Assembly: GCF_029407905.1 (NCBI RefSeq)
Contig: NC_073624.1
Coordinates: 112,406,001 to 112,470,000, forward strand
Direction of reading: 5' to 3'
DNA from: Bubalus kerabau
Lineage: Eukaryota; Chordata; Mammalia; Artiodactyla; Bovidae
Length of the DNA stretch: 64,000 bases
In this document: one piece after another, positions 1 to 13,800 of the stretch
How the letters are laid out: every line of letters starts with the position of its first letter
How positions within the stretch are numbered: the stretch's first letter is position 1
Translations under genes and position numbers: made by a program
Notes under the pieces: generated by a model
Databases searched by the model: none
What the model saw: only the letters and a program-made list of their open reading frames with translations
What the model was told of the DNA's origin: nothing

Positions 1-275
1 CCTTTTCCAGTCCTGTGGCCACTGCTGAGTTTTCCAAATTTGCTGGCATATTGAGTGCAGCACTTTCACAGCATCATCTTTCAGGATTTGGAATAGCTCA
101 ACTGGAATTCCATCACCTCCACTAGCTTTGTTCGTAGTGGTGCTTTCCAAGGCCCACTTGACTTCACATTCCAGGATGTCTGGCTCTAGGTCAGTGATCA
201 CACCATCATGATTATCTGGGTCGTGAAGATCTTTTTTGTACAGTTCTTCTGTGTATTCTTGCCATCTCTTCTTAT
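1..275 (-). mobile_element. BovB LINE fragment (RT region), cut by window edge
   Basis: The reverse complement matches, by eye, the BovB reading frame seen at 8320-8600 and 55080-55360 (SITTNKASGGDGIP...LQILKDDAVKVLHSICQQIW). Its upstream end is near 275; the rest runs off the left edge. Confidence 0.9.
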
Positions 276-610
276 TATACTTTGATAATAACTCTCAATG
301 AATTTGAGGAAATACCCCACCCACACAGTCTTAGAGTGACTCTTAGTAAAGGTGCTTCACTCTTATTGGTCTTTGTGTAGGAAAAAAACCCACTTTAGAT
401 AAGTCAGAATATCTTTCTATAGCCTTTGAGTCATAGAGGCACATCAAGACAGGAAATAAATGGATGTGGCTGACTCAATCATTAGTGACTGCCACCTAGA
501 GAAGCTGGTTTCTCTCCTTCCCAGGGTTTGGCTGTTCTGCTTCATCTCAATCCTACAAAATCTTGATCCCCCAATTCTCCCAATAATTGGCTGTGTATAG
601 GCTATGCAGA

Positions 611-1037
611 GGAGAAGGAAATGGCAACCCACTCCAGTACTCTTGCCTGGAAACTCCCATGGATGGAGGAGCCTGGTAGGTTGCAGTCCATGGGGTCGCT
701 AAGAGTCGGACACGACTGAGCGACTTCACTTTCACTTTTCACTTTCATGCATTGGAGAAGGAAATGACAACCTACTCCAGTACTCTGGCCTGGAAAATCC
801 TATGGATGGAGGAGCCTGGTAGGCTGCAGTCCATGGGGTAGCTAAGTGTCCGACATGACTGAGCAATTTCACTTTCACTTTTCACTTTCATACATTGGAG
901 AAGGAAATAGCAACCCACTCCATTGTTCTTGCCTGGAGAATCCCAGGGACGGGGAAGCCTGGTGGGCTGCTGTCTATGGGGTCACACAGAGTCAGACACG
1001 ACTAAAGAGACTTAACAGCAGCAGCAGCAGCAGGCTA
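611..1037 (+). mobile_element. Bov-tA/BovA-type SINE body in three tandem units
   Basis: Three head-to-tail copies start with GGAGAAGGAAAT at 611, 754 and 897, a period of exactly 143. Each runs through the SINE/BovB tail (GGACACGACTGAG). The last unit ends in a short CAG/AGC run at 1016-1032, part of the SINE tail. Confidence 0.88.
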
Positions 1038-1320
1038 TGTAGAATTAATCAGTTGTTGCCATTGCAGTCAAAGAAACTTAAAATTACACAAAAAGAAGTG
1101 CTGTGATCTATATGGGTTTATCTGAAACCTACATTCATCACCAGTCTTTGATAATTCCCCAACGGAATGGAAAAGAGAGAACTGTTTATTTTTGAAAGTC
1201 CAGTTCATCAGACAGAATATACAGCACCAAATATAGTCATTTTCTAGACACCTTTCATTTCTTTTACGAGATCACTGTGCTTACACATCCCGTACATATC
1301 CTATACAGCAGATGAAGTTT

Positions 1321-1335
1321 TAAAGAGTTACTCTG
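1321..1335. repeat. Target-site duplication, left copy
   Basis: TAAAGAGTTACTCTG; an identical copy is at 1404-1418 on the other side of the L1 tail. Confidence 0.9.
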
Positions 1336-1403
1336 ATATTCGGCAAAACTAATACAATTATGTAAAGTTTAAAAATAAAATAAAATTAAAAAAAAATAAA
1401 AAA
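1336..1403 (+). mobile_element. Ultra-short L1 3' tail with perfect TSD
   Basis: A 68-bp insertion starting ATATTCGGCAAAACTAATAC and ending in A-rich sequence, the usual 3' end of bovine L1. It is flanked by a perfect 15-bp direct repeat TAAAGAGTTACTCTG at 1321-1335 and 1404-1418. Confidence 0.85.
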
Positions 1404-1742
1404 TAAAGAGTTACTCTGCTTAGTAGAGTCCTTTATTTACTTAGTTCTTCAGGAAAGTCAGGACTAAATTTTTTCTCTAAAAAGAACTATGTGTTAGCTT
1501 TAACTTCTAATTGATTATATTATATTTGATTAGATTTTGACTTATATACATAGTATCTGTCAATAGGGAAAAGTAGTACTAATTGTAATAATTATCAATA
1601 ATCATTTAAAATGCTATATCTTTTTTTCTACCACTCTAATTAAGTTGAACTTTATTTGGTTACCATGAGTTCCATGAATTCACACCAAATAAGAGATTTT
1701 CCTTTGATCTTTCCTCTTCTTCCAAGAAATGATCTCACTTAC

Positions 1743-1850
1743 CACAGAGAGGAGAAAAGCAGCAAGTCTCTTCCTCTTGAACCTGAATCATGAATTGATC
1801 TTCTCTGCATTCTGCTATTGAAATTTGGGGGCATTTGAATGGGTCACATT
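1743..1850 (-). CDS. OTOGL: OTOGL exon 21: short cysteine repeat
   Basis: 108 nt, phase 1 to 1, 36 codons: ECDPFKCPQISIAEC followed by REDQFMIQVQEEETCCFSPLC. It is a second unit of the same repeat type as exon 20. The acceptor is ATTTTTGCAG and the donor GTAAGT. The next exon is beyond the left edge. Confidence 0.94.
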
Positions 1851-4800
1851 CTGCAAAAATGCAAAGATATTTGGAAATTTATATAGAGTAAAATGAATAA
1901 ATGAAATAGTGTGGTTCATTTCTCTTTGAATTTAGTAATAATTAGTTCATTTAAAAAATCTTAATCTTAGAAGAAATATATAGGCAATAGCAGGTTATTA
2001 ATACAAAAAATAAGTATTTTACATAAAAATATATGTAAATAGACATTTAATATATATATATATACTTTACCTTAATCATATATACATGATTAATCATTTA
2101 TATACTTGTATATGTTTGTGTATATATATGTATATATACTGCTATAAAATCTCAGAAGAAATATATAGGAAATAGCAGATTTTTTATATTTAAAACATAC
2201 AAATGTACACAGTTAAAATACATATTTCTACTAAAATTAAGATCTTTAAAATAAACTAATTATATTGATGCTTTTGAACTGTGGTGTTGGAGAAGACTCT
2301 TGAGAGTCCCTTGGACTGCAAGGAGATCCAACCAGTCCATCCTAAAGGAGATCAGTCCTGGGTGTTCTTTGGAAGGACTGATGCTGAGACTGAAACTCCA
2401 ATTCTTTGGCCACCTCATGTGAAGAGTTGACTCATTGGAAAAGGCTCTGATGCTGGGAGGGATTGGGGGCAGGAGGAGAAGGGGTCGACAGAGGATGAGA
2501 TGGCTTGATAGCATCACCGACTCGATGGACGTGAGTTTGAGTGAACTCCAGGAATTGGTGATGGACAGAGAGGCCTGGCATGCTGCAATTCATGGGGTCA
2601 CAAAGAGTTGGACACGACTGAACTGAACTGATAATCTATATAATAAATATAATTAAAGTTCATATACATACATATTTACAAAGAAGTCATAGGTTTAAAA
2701 AGAAACCTACAAGACAGTTCTACAATCTGATAAATTTTTCTGTAGACACAAAAATGAGAACCTAATCCACTACTCTGAGTGAACAATGCATTTCACTTTT
2801 CCTAGTTCATTACTCACCACATTGGTACTGTGGACAGCAAGAAACGGAGCTATGGCCAACAACCAGTTTTTGACTATTTGTACATGTTGGAATGGCAGTT
2901 TTACACAAAGTCATGTCACATCCTGGAAATAATCAGAAATATAAAAAAATTATGTGCACAACTAAAATCCTGAGGTTCTAACTTAAAGAAAGAAAAGGAT
3001 TCTCAATATACATGTTTTTACACTGCAATTAAACCCATTCAGCTCACAGAATGGTCATATGTGAAAAGGCAGCAGATTTAAGGTTACCGATTGCTGTCTT
3101 TGACTCTTGGTTATCCTAAGTCAAAGACTCCCAGACCCTTTATTTTGTCATGTCTTTCAGAATGTTATTAATTTATAATAGCTAGAGTTTTGCATGTCTG
3201 TTTGCAAAATCAACAAAACTATAATGAGGTAAAAGTTGCTTTGAGAAAGTGTAAGTGACATTTATGGCAATAGTTACTTTAACCCTGTACTTTTTTTTTT
3301 AACACCAAGCATCATGCATGCCCTGTTTTTTCTCAAAGAATATCAACATATTTTGTGGCATTAATAGACTGTAAGGCTTCAGCCTGAATACATACTGCAA
3401 ACTTCCTTTGAACAGCAGGTCCACCTATCAACGAAGCCCAGGATGACTTCAGCTTCTCGTTCACAAACTGGCGAGGGCTGTTCATCGCACTCAGGTTCTA
3501 TGGGAATAATGCTTCCATTCGCGAAACATTTGTACAGGGCACATTCGTCAATGCCCCCATTCCAAACTTCACCAGCAGTTCGAGGCTGGTCTTCACTATC
3601 AGTGCATGCTTAAAAAGACAGTCAATGTTATATCACTTAGAACTTGGGCACGAAAATAAATCAAGCTGCGATGTTTTGATTTCAGACTTGACTTGGTCCA
3701 TGGGCACAGATAACCCGTCATGTTATCTACCTTTTCACAGCTTCTTCTTTTTGTTCATCAACTACTAGCTTACATTTTTCTTTAAAGAACTTTTTGTAGT
3801 CCATGGAAAATATTTTTCCCTTCTACAACTGTCTGTAAATTTGCATGACCTCTTCTATAAATAAGATGATCTGCTAATTATTTTGTATTCAAGTCTCGCT
3901 AGTATAATTTATTTAGCTTAAACAAACTCAGTAACATAAATTTAAATTAGTTTTAAAATATTAACTATAAAAACTGAGCAGTATTAGAAAACAAGGTAGT
4001 CTCTATCTCACATTAACATGTTTGTCAAAGCAAAATTCAAAAGATTCCAGCTTTAAAATCTAAATGTGAAAAGTAGGCAGTCAAGCAAATATTGTTTAAT
4101 GACTGTTCGTTTTATTATGAACATTTTACTTAATGACAAATATAGCCCTCTAGTAGTTCTTTAAGGATAATAAAGATAAAGGAAGTGATCACCATATTCC
4201 AAGCTTCCAATGGACTTTTCTTTATTAATACCAAACCAATCTTTCAGATCCCTAAAAACAAATATAAGCATGCCTGTGTAGTCTCAAATCCTTCCACAAA
4301 TATTTTCTCAATGGCAAATACAAACTTGTTTCTGAAACTATATATGCATTTTGCTTCTACTTGCCTTCCCCGTTAATTATTATCTTTACTTTTGACCATA
4401 ACAAAGATCCCTGTGATAGATAAAAAGTGCTGTATGGCAATTTTCTCAATTTTGCACTTTTTCAAATCCACAACCACCATGGAGACTATGTGTCAAAATG
4501 GGTTGAAAATGAAAGCAGAAATACTCAATGTTTTCTCCCAGATACTAACACTTTCTGAAACTTCTTGAGTGCTTATTTTTCCCTAGGCACTGTTGTAAAA
4601 TCCTTTCTATTTTTTTGTGTATCCTCACACTAACCTTGTGGTATAAGTCCTATTACTTTCCACATTTGCAGATGCACAACTTCAGGCTCATGTAAAGCAG
4701 AGTGATTAATACATGAAATAACTGGAATTTCAATTCAGTCCACATACTATTCTCTTCATTCTTAATTTGCCATATTCTTTTCCAGTTATTATAGGCATAA

Positions 4801-7800
4801 GTAGAAATAAAACATATTACCACCGAAGCCTCCAATTTTGACAACTTTGATTGAAATCATATTACAATCGAACAACATACTTGTTTCCTTCCCAACACTT
4901 GGGCGAACTTTGATTAATCCTTTCAGCACATTTCTCCATGATTTAAAAAAAGTCTTATTTGTTTATTTCCTGGGTCCCTAAGGTGTTGTTTTCACTTTTC
5001 TGCTTACCACATTCTTTCTCTGGAATACATTGAGTTGAATCTGGCCTGTGAAGAATGGTTCCATTTTTGCATACACAGTCTTCTCTTAAATTCAAACATG
5101 AAGAATGTCCGTAGAACCATCTGTTCAGACATGTTCTTGCTTCACAAGGTCGCACACAGGGTTGATATTCCTTCCCCTCTGGACAAGTCAGAGCTATGAA
5201 TAACCGAGGACAGAATTTGCTAATGATAAAAGTGACCTATTTGAATTCTAGTAAGAGGAAGAAATGTCAGTTTTCTCTCTGAAAGTAAATTTTTACCTCT
5301 TTCAGCCTCTGCCAAATCCATTTTTCAGTATTATGTAACCATAAATTAGAAACAAAACAATCAATGAGTATTTCTGAGCATCTTCCAGGTGCCCAGCTAG
5401 TATTATGCTACAGTAGGGAAAGTTCATCTGATTTATATCAAATAAATACTACCAATAGGCAGCCCAAGTTTGGCTGGCATAAATATAGAGTCAACTATTA
5501 TGAAGTTACTGCTCTGTGCAGTGGGAGGAGATCCAACAGTCCACTCGGAATAAGCACAGAAATATGTTTTAACTATGCAACTCAACCAAGTCCTAAAAAA
5601 GAAAAATGCCGCATATTTAGGCTTAATCCTTCACTGTCAAAAGAATCTACTCTTGCTGAGCAGTTTCTAAACGATGTTTCAGAGAATACGTGTTGCTTTT
5701 ACATGATCTTAAAAAGTCATACTCACAAAAAAAAAAATGAACATGCAGATGGTAGGGGTGTAAACTGGTAAGATATTAGTGGAGAAAAATTTCACAATCT
5801 AGTGATATTGAAGATGGCATATGTTCCCAGTGAATCAAGCAACCCCACTCTTGAATAGTGATTACCTCTGGGGGAAAATACCCTGATCCTGGGGAAAACT
5901 GAAGGCAGGAGGAGAAGGAGACGACAGAGGACAAGATGGTTGGATGGCATCACCGACTGGATGGACATGAGTCTGAGCAAGCTCCTGGAGTTGGTGATGG
6001 ACAGGGAAGCCTGTCGTGCTGCAGTTCATGGGGTCAGAAGGAGTCTGGCGCAACTGAGCGACTGAACAACAACAGCTGGGGCTGTGGGGAGAGGAGAGGA
6101 CTGGAGAGAGCGCACCAGGAGCTGCTTTATTTCCGAAGTGGAATCATGTGAGTAGAGTCTCCAGTATATTATTTTTCTATGTATTTTTTCTAATTGGGGA
6201 GGCGAGAGATGGAAAAGTTTCACTGTTGAGTGTGGTGTTGGCTGTAGTTTTGCCAAATGTGGTCTTCATTCTGTTGAGCTGTGCTCCCTCTGTACGCAGC
6301 TTGTCGAGAGAGCTTTATCATCAGTCGATGTTGAATTTTGTCAAAAGCTTTTTTTTAAAAGAAACCATTGAGATGATTTTTACTCTTCAGTTGGGTAATG
6401 TGGCTTATCACAATGCTTGATTGCAGATACTGAACCATCACTGGCATCCCTAGAGGTAAATCCCTTCATCACAATGCACGATTCTTTTAACGTTTTGTTG
6501 AATTCAGTTTGCTACTGTTTTATTGAGGGCTTTTGTATCTATGTTCATCGTGATATTGACCTGTAATTTTCTTTTCTTTGGTGTCTTTTTCTGGTTTTTG
6601 TTATCAGGGCACACTTCTCTCTGGCCTTTAGAGCTCTAGGAGCGCCCCCTACACAGCCTGTGTGCACGCCTCAGCTGTGGCAGTGCCCACTACTGTGGGT
6701 GCCCTGGTAGGCCAGGCTGGCCCTTGGCCAGGAGGCTGCAATGCCACAGTGTCTGGGGGACGCTGGAGGCTGGGCAGGCTTTCCGCATGGCTGTCTGCAG
6801 ATCCTGAAAGGCCTGAGGCTGGGTCTGGCTCACTGGAGGGCAGATAAGCTTCTGGAACTAACAGACGAGGGGAGGATTCCAAAACAGTCTTTTGCCAATG
6901 CCAGTGTGATCACAGAATCAGCTCCCAAAATGGATGTTGTCAGCATCTCCACCCCCAGGGGAGTCCTAGGTGCCTCCTGCCTCTCCTGGAGGCTCTCCAA
7001 CATCAGCAAGTCATTCCTCCCCAGGGTCCTTTCAAACTACTTCCTCTGCTCTGGGACTGGGAGCACAGGCGATTTTTGCATTTGCTTCAAGGGCAGAGTC
7101 TCTATTTCCTATAGCTCTCCAGCTTTCTCAAGCATAAGCCCTACTGGTTTTCAAAGCCAGAAGTTCTGGGGACTCATCTTCCTGGTATAGAACTTCTTGG
7201 CTGGGGAGGCCAAAGTGGGGCTTAGACTTCTCACGTCTTAGGAAGGAAGTCTACAGTTGTGTATACCTTCTGTTTGTGGGTCACAGACCAAGGGGTATGG
7301 GTCCTGACTGTACTGTTTCTCTGCCTCTCCCCCCCATTCTGTTGTTGCTCTTTTCTTATCTCTTTATCTGTGAAATATCTTTTCGGCTAGTCTTCAGGTC
7401 AGTTGCATAGATAGTTCATCTGTAAGTAATTGTAATTTTGGTACGTCTGTTGAAGGAGGGGAATTCAGGGTCTTGCTACTCCACCTTCTTGACCCTCCCC
7501 CTTACTTTAAATTTATACCAGGATAAAAACAGAAGTTGCTTAAGGGGGAGCGATGACCTCTAACTATAGTTTACATTTACATTCATTTTATTCTTACAAA
7601 ATTATTTTGTGATGAAAATAAAAAGAAAGACAGGAATGCAAAAAAAACTGAAATGTTGGCTTGTTGGAAAATACAGTTTGCAGTTGTGCTACTCACAGCA
7701 GTAATCAGGTGTCCTCCAGGGGATACAAATGCCAAACTGGCTGCATACAGCCGCATATGCAGAAAGGGCCTCACACTCGTACTTCCACAAATAGGTGTAA

Positions 7801-10800
7801 TTGATCCACATCTTTTCACAAAAGTCTCGTGGCGAAACCTAGAGACACATTGTGCCCTGGGATAAGTTATGTTATTTTATGTATCTGATGACCTAAATCA
7901 AATCCCTTATGATTATACAGTGGAAGTGACGAATAGATTCAAGGGATTATGTCTGATAGACAGAGTGCCTGAAGAACTATGGACAGAGGTTCATGACATT
8001 GTACAGGAGGTAGTGATCAAGACCATCCCCAAGAAAAAGAAATGCAAAAAGCAACATAGTATACTGAGGAGGCTTTACAAATAGCTCAGAAAAGAAGAGA
8101 AGCTAAAGGCAAAAGAGAAAAGGAAAGATATACCCATTTGAATGCAGAGTTCCAAAGAATAGCAAAGAGAGATAAGAAAACCTTCCTCAGTGATCAATGC
8201 AAAGAAACAGAGGAAAACAATAAAGTAGGAAAGACTAGAGATCTCTTCAAGAAAATTAGAGATACCAAGGGAACATTTCATGCAAAGATGGGCTCAGTAA
8301 AGAACTGAAATGGTATGGACCAAACAGAAGCAGAAGATATTAAGAAGAGGTGGCAAGAACACACAGAACTATACAAAAAAGATCTTTATGACCCAGATAC
8401 CCATGATGGTGTGATCAATCACCTAGAGCCAGACATCCTGGAATGTGAAGTCAAGTGGGCCTTAGAAAGCATCACTACAAACAAAGCTAGTGGAGGTGAT
8501 GAAATTCCAGTTGAGCTACTTCAAATCCTGAAAGATGATGCTGTGAAAGTGTTGCACTCAATATACCAACAAATTTGGAAAACTTGGCAGTAGCCACAGG
8601 ACTGGAAAAGGTCAGTTTTCATTCCAGTCCCAAAGAAAGGCAATGCCAAAGAATGCTCAAACTACCACACATTGCACTCATCTCACACTCTAGCAAAGTA
8701 ATGCTCAAAATTCTCCAACCCAAGCTTCAATGTTACATGAACCATGAACTTCAAGATGTTCAAGCTAGATTTAGAAAAGGCAGAGGAACCAGAGATCACA
8801 TTGCCAACATCTGTTGGATCATCAAAAACGCAAGAGAGTTCCAGAAAAGCATTTACTTCTGCTTTATTGACTATGCCAAAGCCTTTGGCTGTGTGGATCA
8901 CAACAAACTGTGGAAAATTCTTAAACAGATGGGAATACCAGACCACCTTACCTGTCTCCTGAGAAATCTTTGTGCAGCTAAAGAAGCAACAGTTAGATCT
9001 GGACATGTAACAACAGACTTGTTCCAAATTGGGAAAGGAATACGTCAAGGCTGTATATTGTCACCCTGCTTATTTAACTTATATGCAGAGTACATCATGA
9101 GAAACCCTGAGCTGAATAAAGCACAAGCTGGAATCAAGATTTCTGGGAGAAATATCAATAACCTCAGATATGCAGATAACACCACACTTATGGCAGAAGT
9201 AGAATCAAAGACCCTCTTGATGAAATGAAAGAGGAGAGTGAAAAAGTTGGCTTAAAACTCAACATTCAGAAAACTAAGATCATGGCATCTGGTCCCATCA
9301 TCTCATGGCAAATAGATGGGGGGACAATGGAAACAATGAGAGACTTTATTTTGGGGGGGCTCCAAAATCACTGCAGATGGTGATTGCAGCCATGAAGTTA
9401 AAAGATGCTTGTGACTTGGTAGAAAAGAAAAGAAAAACCTAGAGTGTATATTAAAAAGCAGAGACAGTACTTTACCAACAAAGGTCCGTCTAGTCAAAGC
9501 CTTGGTTTTTCCAGTAGTCAGGTATGGATGTGAGAATTGGACTATAAAGAAAGCTGAGTTCCGAAGAATTGATGCTTTTGAACTGTGGTGTTGGAGAAGA
9601 CTCTTGACAGTCCCTTGGACTGCAAGGAGATCCAACCAGTCAATCCTAAAGGAAATCAGTCCTGAATATTCATTGGAAGGACTGATGCTGAAGCTGAAAC
9701 TCCAATACTTTGGCCACCTGATGAGAAGAACTGACTCATTGGAAAAGACCCTGATGCTGGGAAAGATTGAGGGCAGGAGGAGAAGGGGACAACAGAGAAT
9801 GAGACTGTTGCACGGCATTACCGACATGATGCACGTGAGTTTGAGTAGGCTCCGGGAGTTGGTGATGGACAGGAAAGCCTTGTGTGCTGCCATCCATGGG
9901 GTGGTAAAGAATGAGACATGACTGAGCGACTGAACTGAACTGAACTGAAGGCTCTAAGCTAGATTGATTTTTGATTCTCCAAGACTAAAACTATTTGGAG
10001 AATCAAAAGGTAGTCGCAAGTCAATATTTGTTAACAGTTCCTCTTTGACCTTAGATCTTTAAAGTTGCATAATATTAGATGTAACTTCTGAATTTATAAT
10101 TGTTTAAACACACAGTTTAGATAAGATAAATGTTATCTGTGCATGGTAAGTTGCTTCAGTCATGTCTGACTCTTTGAGACCCTAGGGACTGTAGCCCACC
10201 AGGCTCCTCTGTCCATGGGATTCTCCAGGATAGGATACTGGAGTGGGTTGCCATGCCCTTCTCCAGGGGATTTTCCTGATCCAGCAATTGAACGCATGTC
10301 TCTTACATCTCCTGTACTGGCAGGTGTGTTCTTTACCATTAGTGCCACCTGGGAAACCCCAAATATTTTCTGTACTAATGTACATAAACCTATTATACAA
10401 AGATGGAAAAGAAATAGAGTATGTGGTCCTAGCAATATCTATATCTTTCTAATAGCAAAAATCTATTTCTGATATTACATTTTAGATTATAATACTCTTT
10501 TTTATATACTGAAAAAGACTTTGATCCACTATAGATAAAATTAAAAGCTCCAACAGCTTTCTTCCCTGGGGGCTCACACAGTAGAGAATCAGCCTGCAAT
10601 GCAAAAGACCCGAGTTCAATCCCTGTGTCAGGAAGATTCCCTGGAGAAAGGATTGGCTACCCACTCCTATATTCTTGCCTGGAGAAATCCATGGACAGAG
10701 GAGCAGGGCAGGCTACAATTCATGGTGTCGCAAAAAGTTGGATGCAACTGAGTGACTAACACTTTCACTTTTTTCAGTTTTCTTAGATGGCATTGCTCAT

Positions 10801-13800
10801 TAAATGAGACTATAAAAGCTTCTCCAAAAACTGTGGACTAATATTGAACATTGGGCAAACAATTTGCATAATTTATCATGCCTCAACTTAATTAGGAACT
10901 CATTTTTTTCTACAGATTGTGTTTCATTTTGATCTAGAGATACCTGAAATCTAAATAACTTAACTTTTTACAATATTACTCCATTATTTTCTACTCATTT
11001 ATTCCGCAAACATTCTGAGCATCTACATTCAGATGCTCTATTTGGACAGGGCAAAGTATCAGGTAAAAGTACTTTATATTTTTCATATCCCATTATTTCT
11101 TCTCCAACGTCCATATCTATAAAAACTAAGACATTATCTCCTTTTTAGTCTCAACTATTGAATCTTCTCAGTTTCCAACCATTTTATTTTGCATGGAATA
11201 CTTGCTTTGATCATCAAGAGGCCCCCTACTTGCCAAATCCAGGGAACACTGATATTGTAAACCCTCGTCAACCTCTCAGAGGCCTCTGATGCCATGCACG
11301 CCCCCTGTTTCTGGACCCTCACCTTTGACTTTCACAGCACCACATTCTGGGGCCTTTTCATCTGTTCATTGTTGTCTCCCCTTCCTGCCCCATTCTGAAT
11401 GTTTGTCTAGACCCTTTCTTCCACGAAGTGTGGGGGATGCGAGTTCGATCCCTCGGTCAGGAAGATCCCCTGGAGGAGGAAATGGCAACGCACTCCAGTA
11501 TTCTTGCCTGGAGAATCCCACGGACAGAGCAAAGAGTCAGACATGGCTGAGCAACTTAACACTTTCTTCCATAGCCCTGTCTACTCACTACAAATGCTCT
11601 TCCTGGGCTCATCCATTTCCCCAGTTTCTACTACCATCTTGGGCATTTATATCTTCATCTCAGTTTCTTCATAAGTTAAATAGAGTTAATAAAAAAACCT
11701 ACTACTACTTAAGACTGCTGTGAGCTAATATACGGAAAGGGTTCAAAGTAGACCCTGGCACATCATACATGAGTTATTGTTATTTTAGAAACCCCCTATA
11801 CTAATAACTCCCCAAATCTGATCTCTGGACTCAACTAGTCTCTTCTGAGATGTAGAATACCTTCAGTTTTTTTTTTTTTTCTTCTTATTTTAGCCTTAAA
11901 GTCCCACACAACTTAATTTGCCCAATATGAAAAAATTGTATCCTTTCTCTACTAAACCCACAAAAGCTGATTCTCCTGTATCCTCCATTCATCCGTTGCA
12001 TCCTTCCACAATTTCTTGGGCACCTAACTACATATCAGGCACCCTACAATGCATAACTAATATAAAGGTGACTAAAACAGACCTGTTCTTGTGGATCTCA
12101 TAGTTAAAGCCTATATATAGAAGCAAGAGGAGTCACCATGCTTAAAGAGATCAGAGGCGGGCAGTGTTCCAGCTTAGGACACTGCAGGCATAAAAGCCCA
12201 TGCACAGGAAAATCTTGAAATAGTGAAACAGTTGAAAGGAGACTGAAATGCCTGGACCTTAGACAACCAGAAAAGTGTAGCACAAGAGGAAGCTGGAAAA
12301 GCAGGCAGGCCAAAGCACAAAGGAAATTATAAGCCCTGATGAGAAGTTAAGAATGAATTCTAAGAGTAAGTGAAAGACCCCGAAGGATTTTAGGTAGAGA
12401 AATAATCCAATTGTGTTTCCATTTTCAAAAGATCATCTGCCGACTATGTGGACATTTGCAAATGAGGATGAATATTAGAAGTAGGAAAACTAAATAAACA
12501 GTACCCCTTCTTTTGCTGTCAAATTCACTGGGACGATCTGAAGGGAAAGCTGGGACTATCAGAGATTAAATAATATGTTGGGTTGCTTCACTATGCCTTG
12601 AATAGTCAAGCTGAAAAGTCTCCTGATTTAATAATCAATCTTATAAGTTCCCAGTTAAAAAAGCAATTTTTTAAAGTTGCTATGCTTTAAAAAGAGAGAT
12701 TACAATGGCACTGAAATGAGTTTAAAATTATTTGCCATTTTTTTCATTGTTATACACATGCACTTTAAAACATAAACATTTAAAGTGTATTTGCCTGCCA
12801 ATCTCTGAGTAAAACTGAAGCCCCAGAAAGATGCACCATTTTTATCCCATGACTTTCCCTCAGGAAACTCATAGCACAGGCTGAGATCTATGGCGTCCAC
12901 AGTCAGTTCCTAGTATAACTCCTGTGATACAAAGATGAGTAAGACCCTCTCCTTGATCCTGCAGAGTGAAGTCCTTCTGCTTTGACAGTTCACTCGCTCT
13001 CCTTCCCAGACTCCTCCCCGCAGTCTTACATTAAGCTATTTCAATGTTTTCCTAACACAGTCATTTCTAGCAACCCAGCTCCTGTCATACTGTTTTCTTT
13101 GCCTCGGTCTCCCTTCCTCCCTCTTCTCTCCTGGCAAACATCCTTCCAAATAATTCAAATGTCTGAAACTCTGGGAACTCTTCTAATGTGGGCTCCTATT
13201 CATCTCCACAGTGTATACTGTGATGAATCTGTTCACGGACTTGCCTTCCTTCTAAACTTTTTGAGAGCAAGGAGAGGGTCTTACTCATCTTTGTATCACA
13301 GGAGTTATACTAGGAACACAGTTCCTAGTAGGTGCTTGGTACTCACAAACTTTTCGTTTAATGATTCATGAAATGCTGTATTTGCTTGTCCTTTGTTTCT
13401 AACAATGAATCCTTTTTTTCAACAATACAGGTTGTTTAAATATCTACTATTCTAAAGGAGATCAGTCCTGGGTATTCTTGGAAGGAATGATGCTAAAGCT
13501 GAAACTCCAGTACTTTGGCCACCTTATGCGAAGAGTTGACTCATTGGAAAAGACTCTGATGCTGGGAGGGATTGGGGGAAGGAGGAGAAGGGGGTGACAG
13601 AGGATGAGATGGCTGGATGGTATCACCGACTGGATGGACATGAGTTTGAGTGAACTCCGGGAGTTGGTGATGGACAGGGAGGCCTGGCGTGCTGCAATTC
13701 ATGGGGTCGCAAAGAGTCAGATATGACTGAGTGACTGAACTGAACTGAATTGAGTCACCTAAAGTCAGGAAGTTAGAGACTAACAAAGAACAATTAAATT

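Larger units (their letters stand above)
9950..12900. other. Intron 16 (E16-E17), non-repeat parts
   Basis: Between the listed repeats (9950-10147, 10780-11427, 11790-12115, 12450-12900) I see AT-rich intron with a T15 run at 11866-11880 and no exon, RNA gene or conserved motif. Confidence 0.5.

Noticed and set aside
1016..1032. CAG repeat
   Set aside because: It is the ordinary variable tail of the SINE, as also at 47090-47102, and is not an independent expansion.
6662..7190. GC-rich open frames on both strands
   Set aside because: They lie in an L1 5' UTR, where open frames are expected from base composition.
8575..9228. 217-codon open frame with reverse transcriptase motifs
   Set aside because: It is part of a broken BovB LINE, not a host gene. 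The same holds for frames at 18504-19616, 24543-25238, 29771-30388, 47276-48016, 55039-56170 and others.
11289..11723. 144-codon plus-strand open frame
   Set aside because: About a third of it is a Bov-tA SINE and the rest shows no family resemblance.
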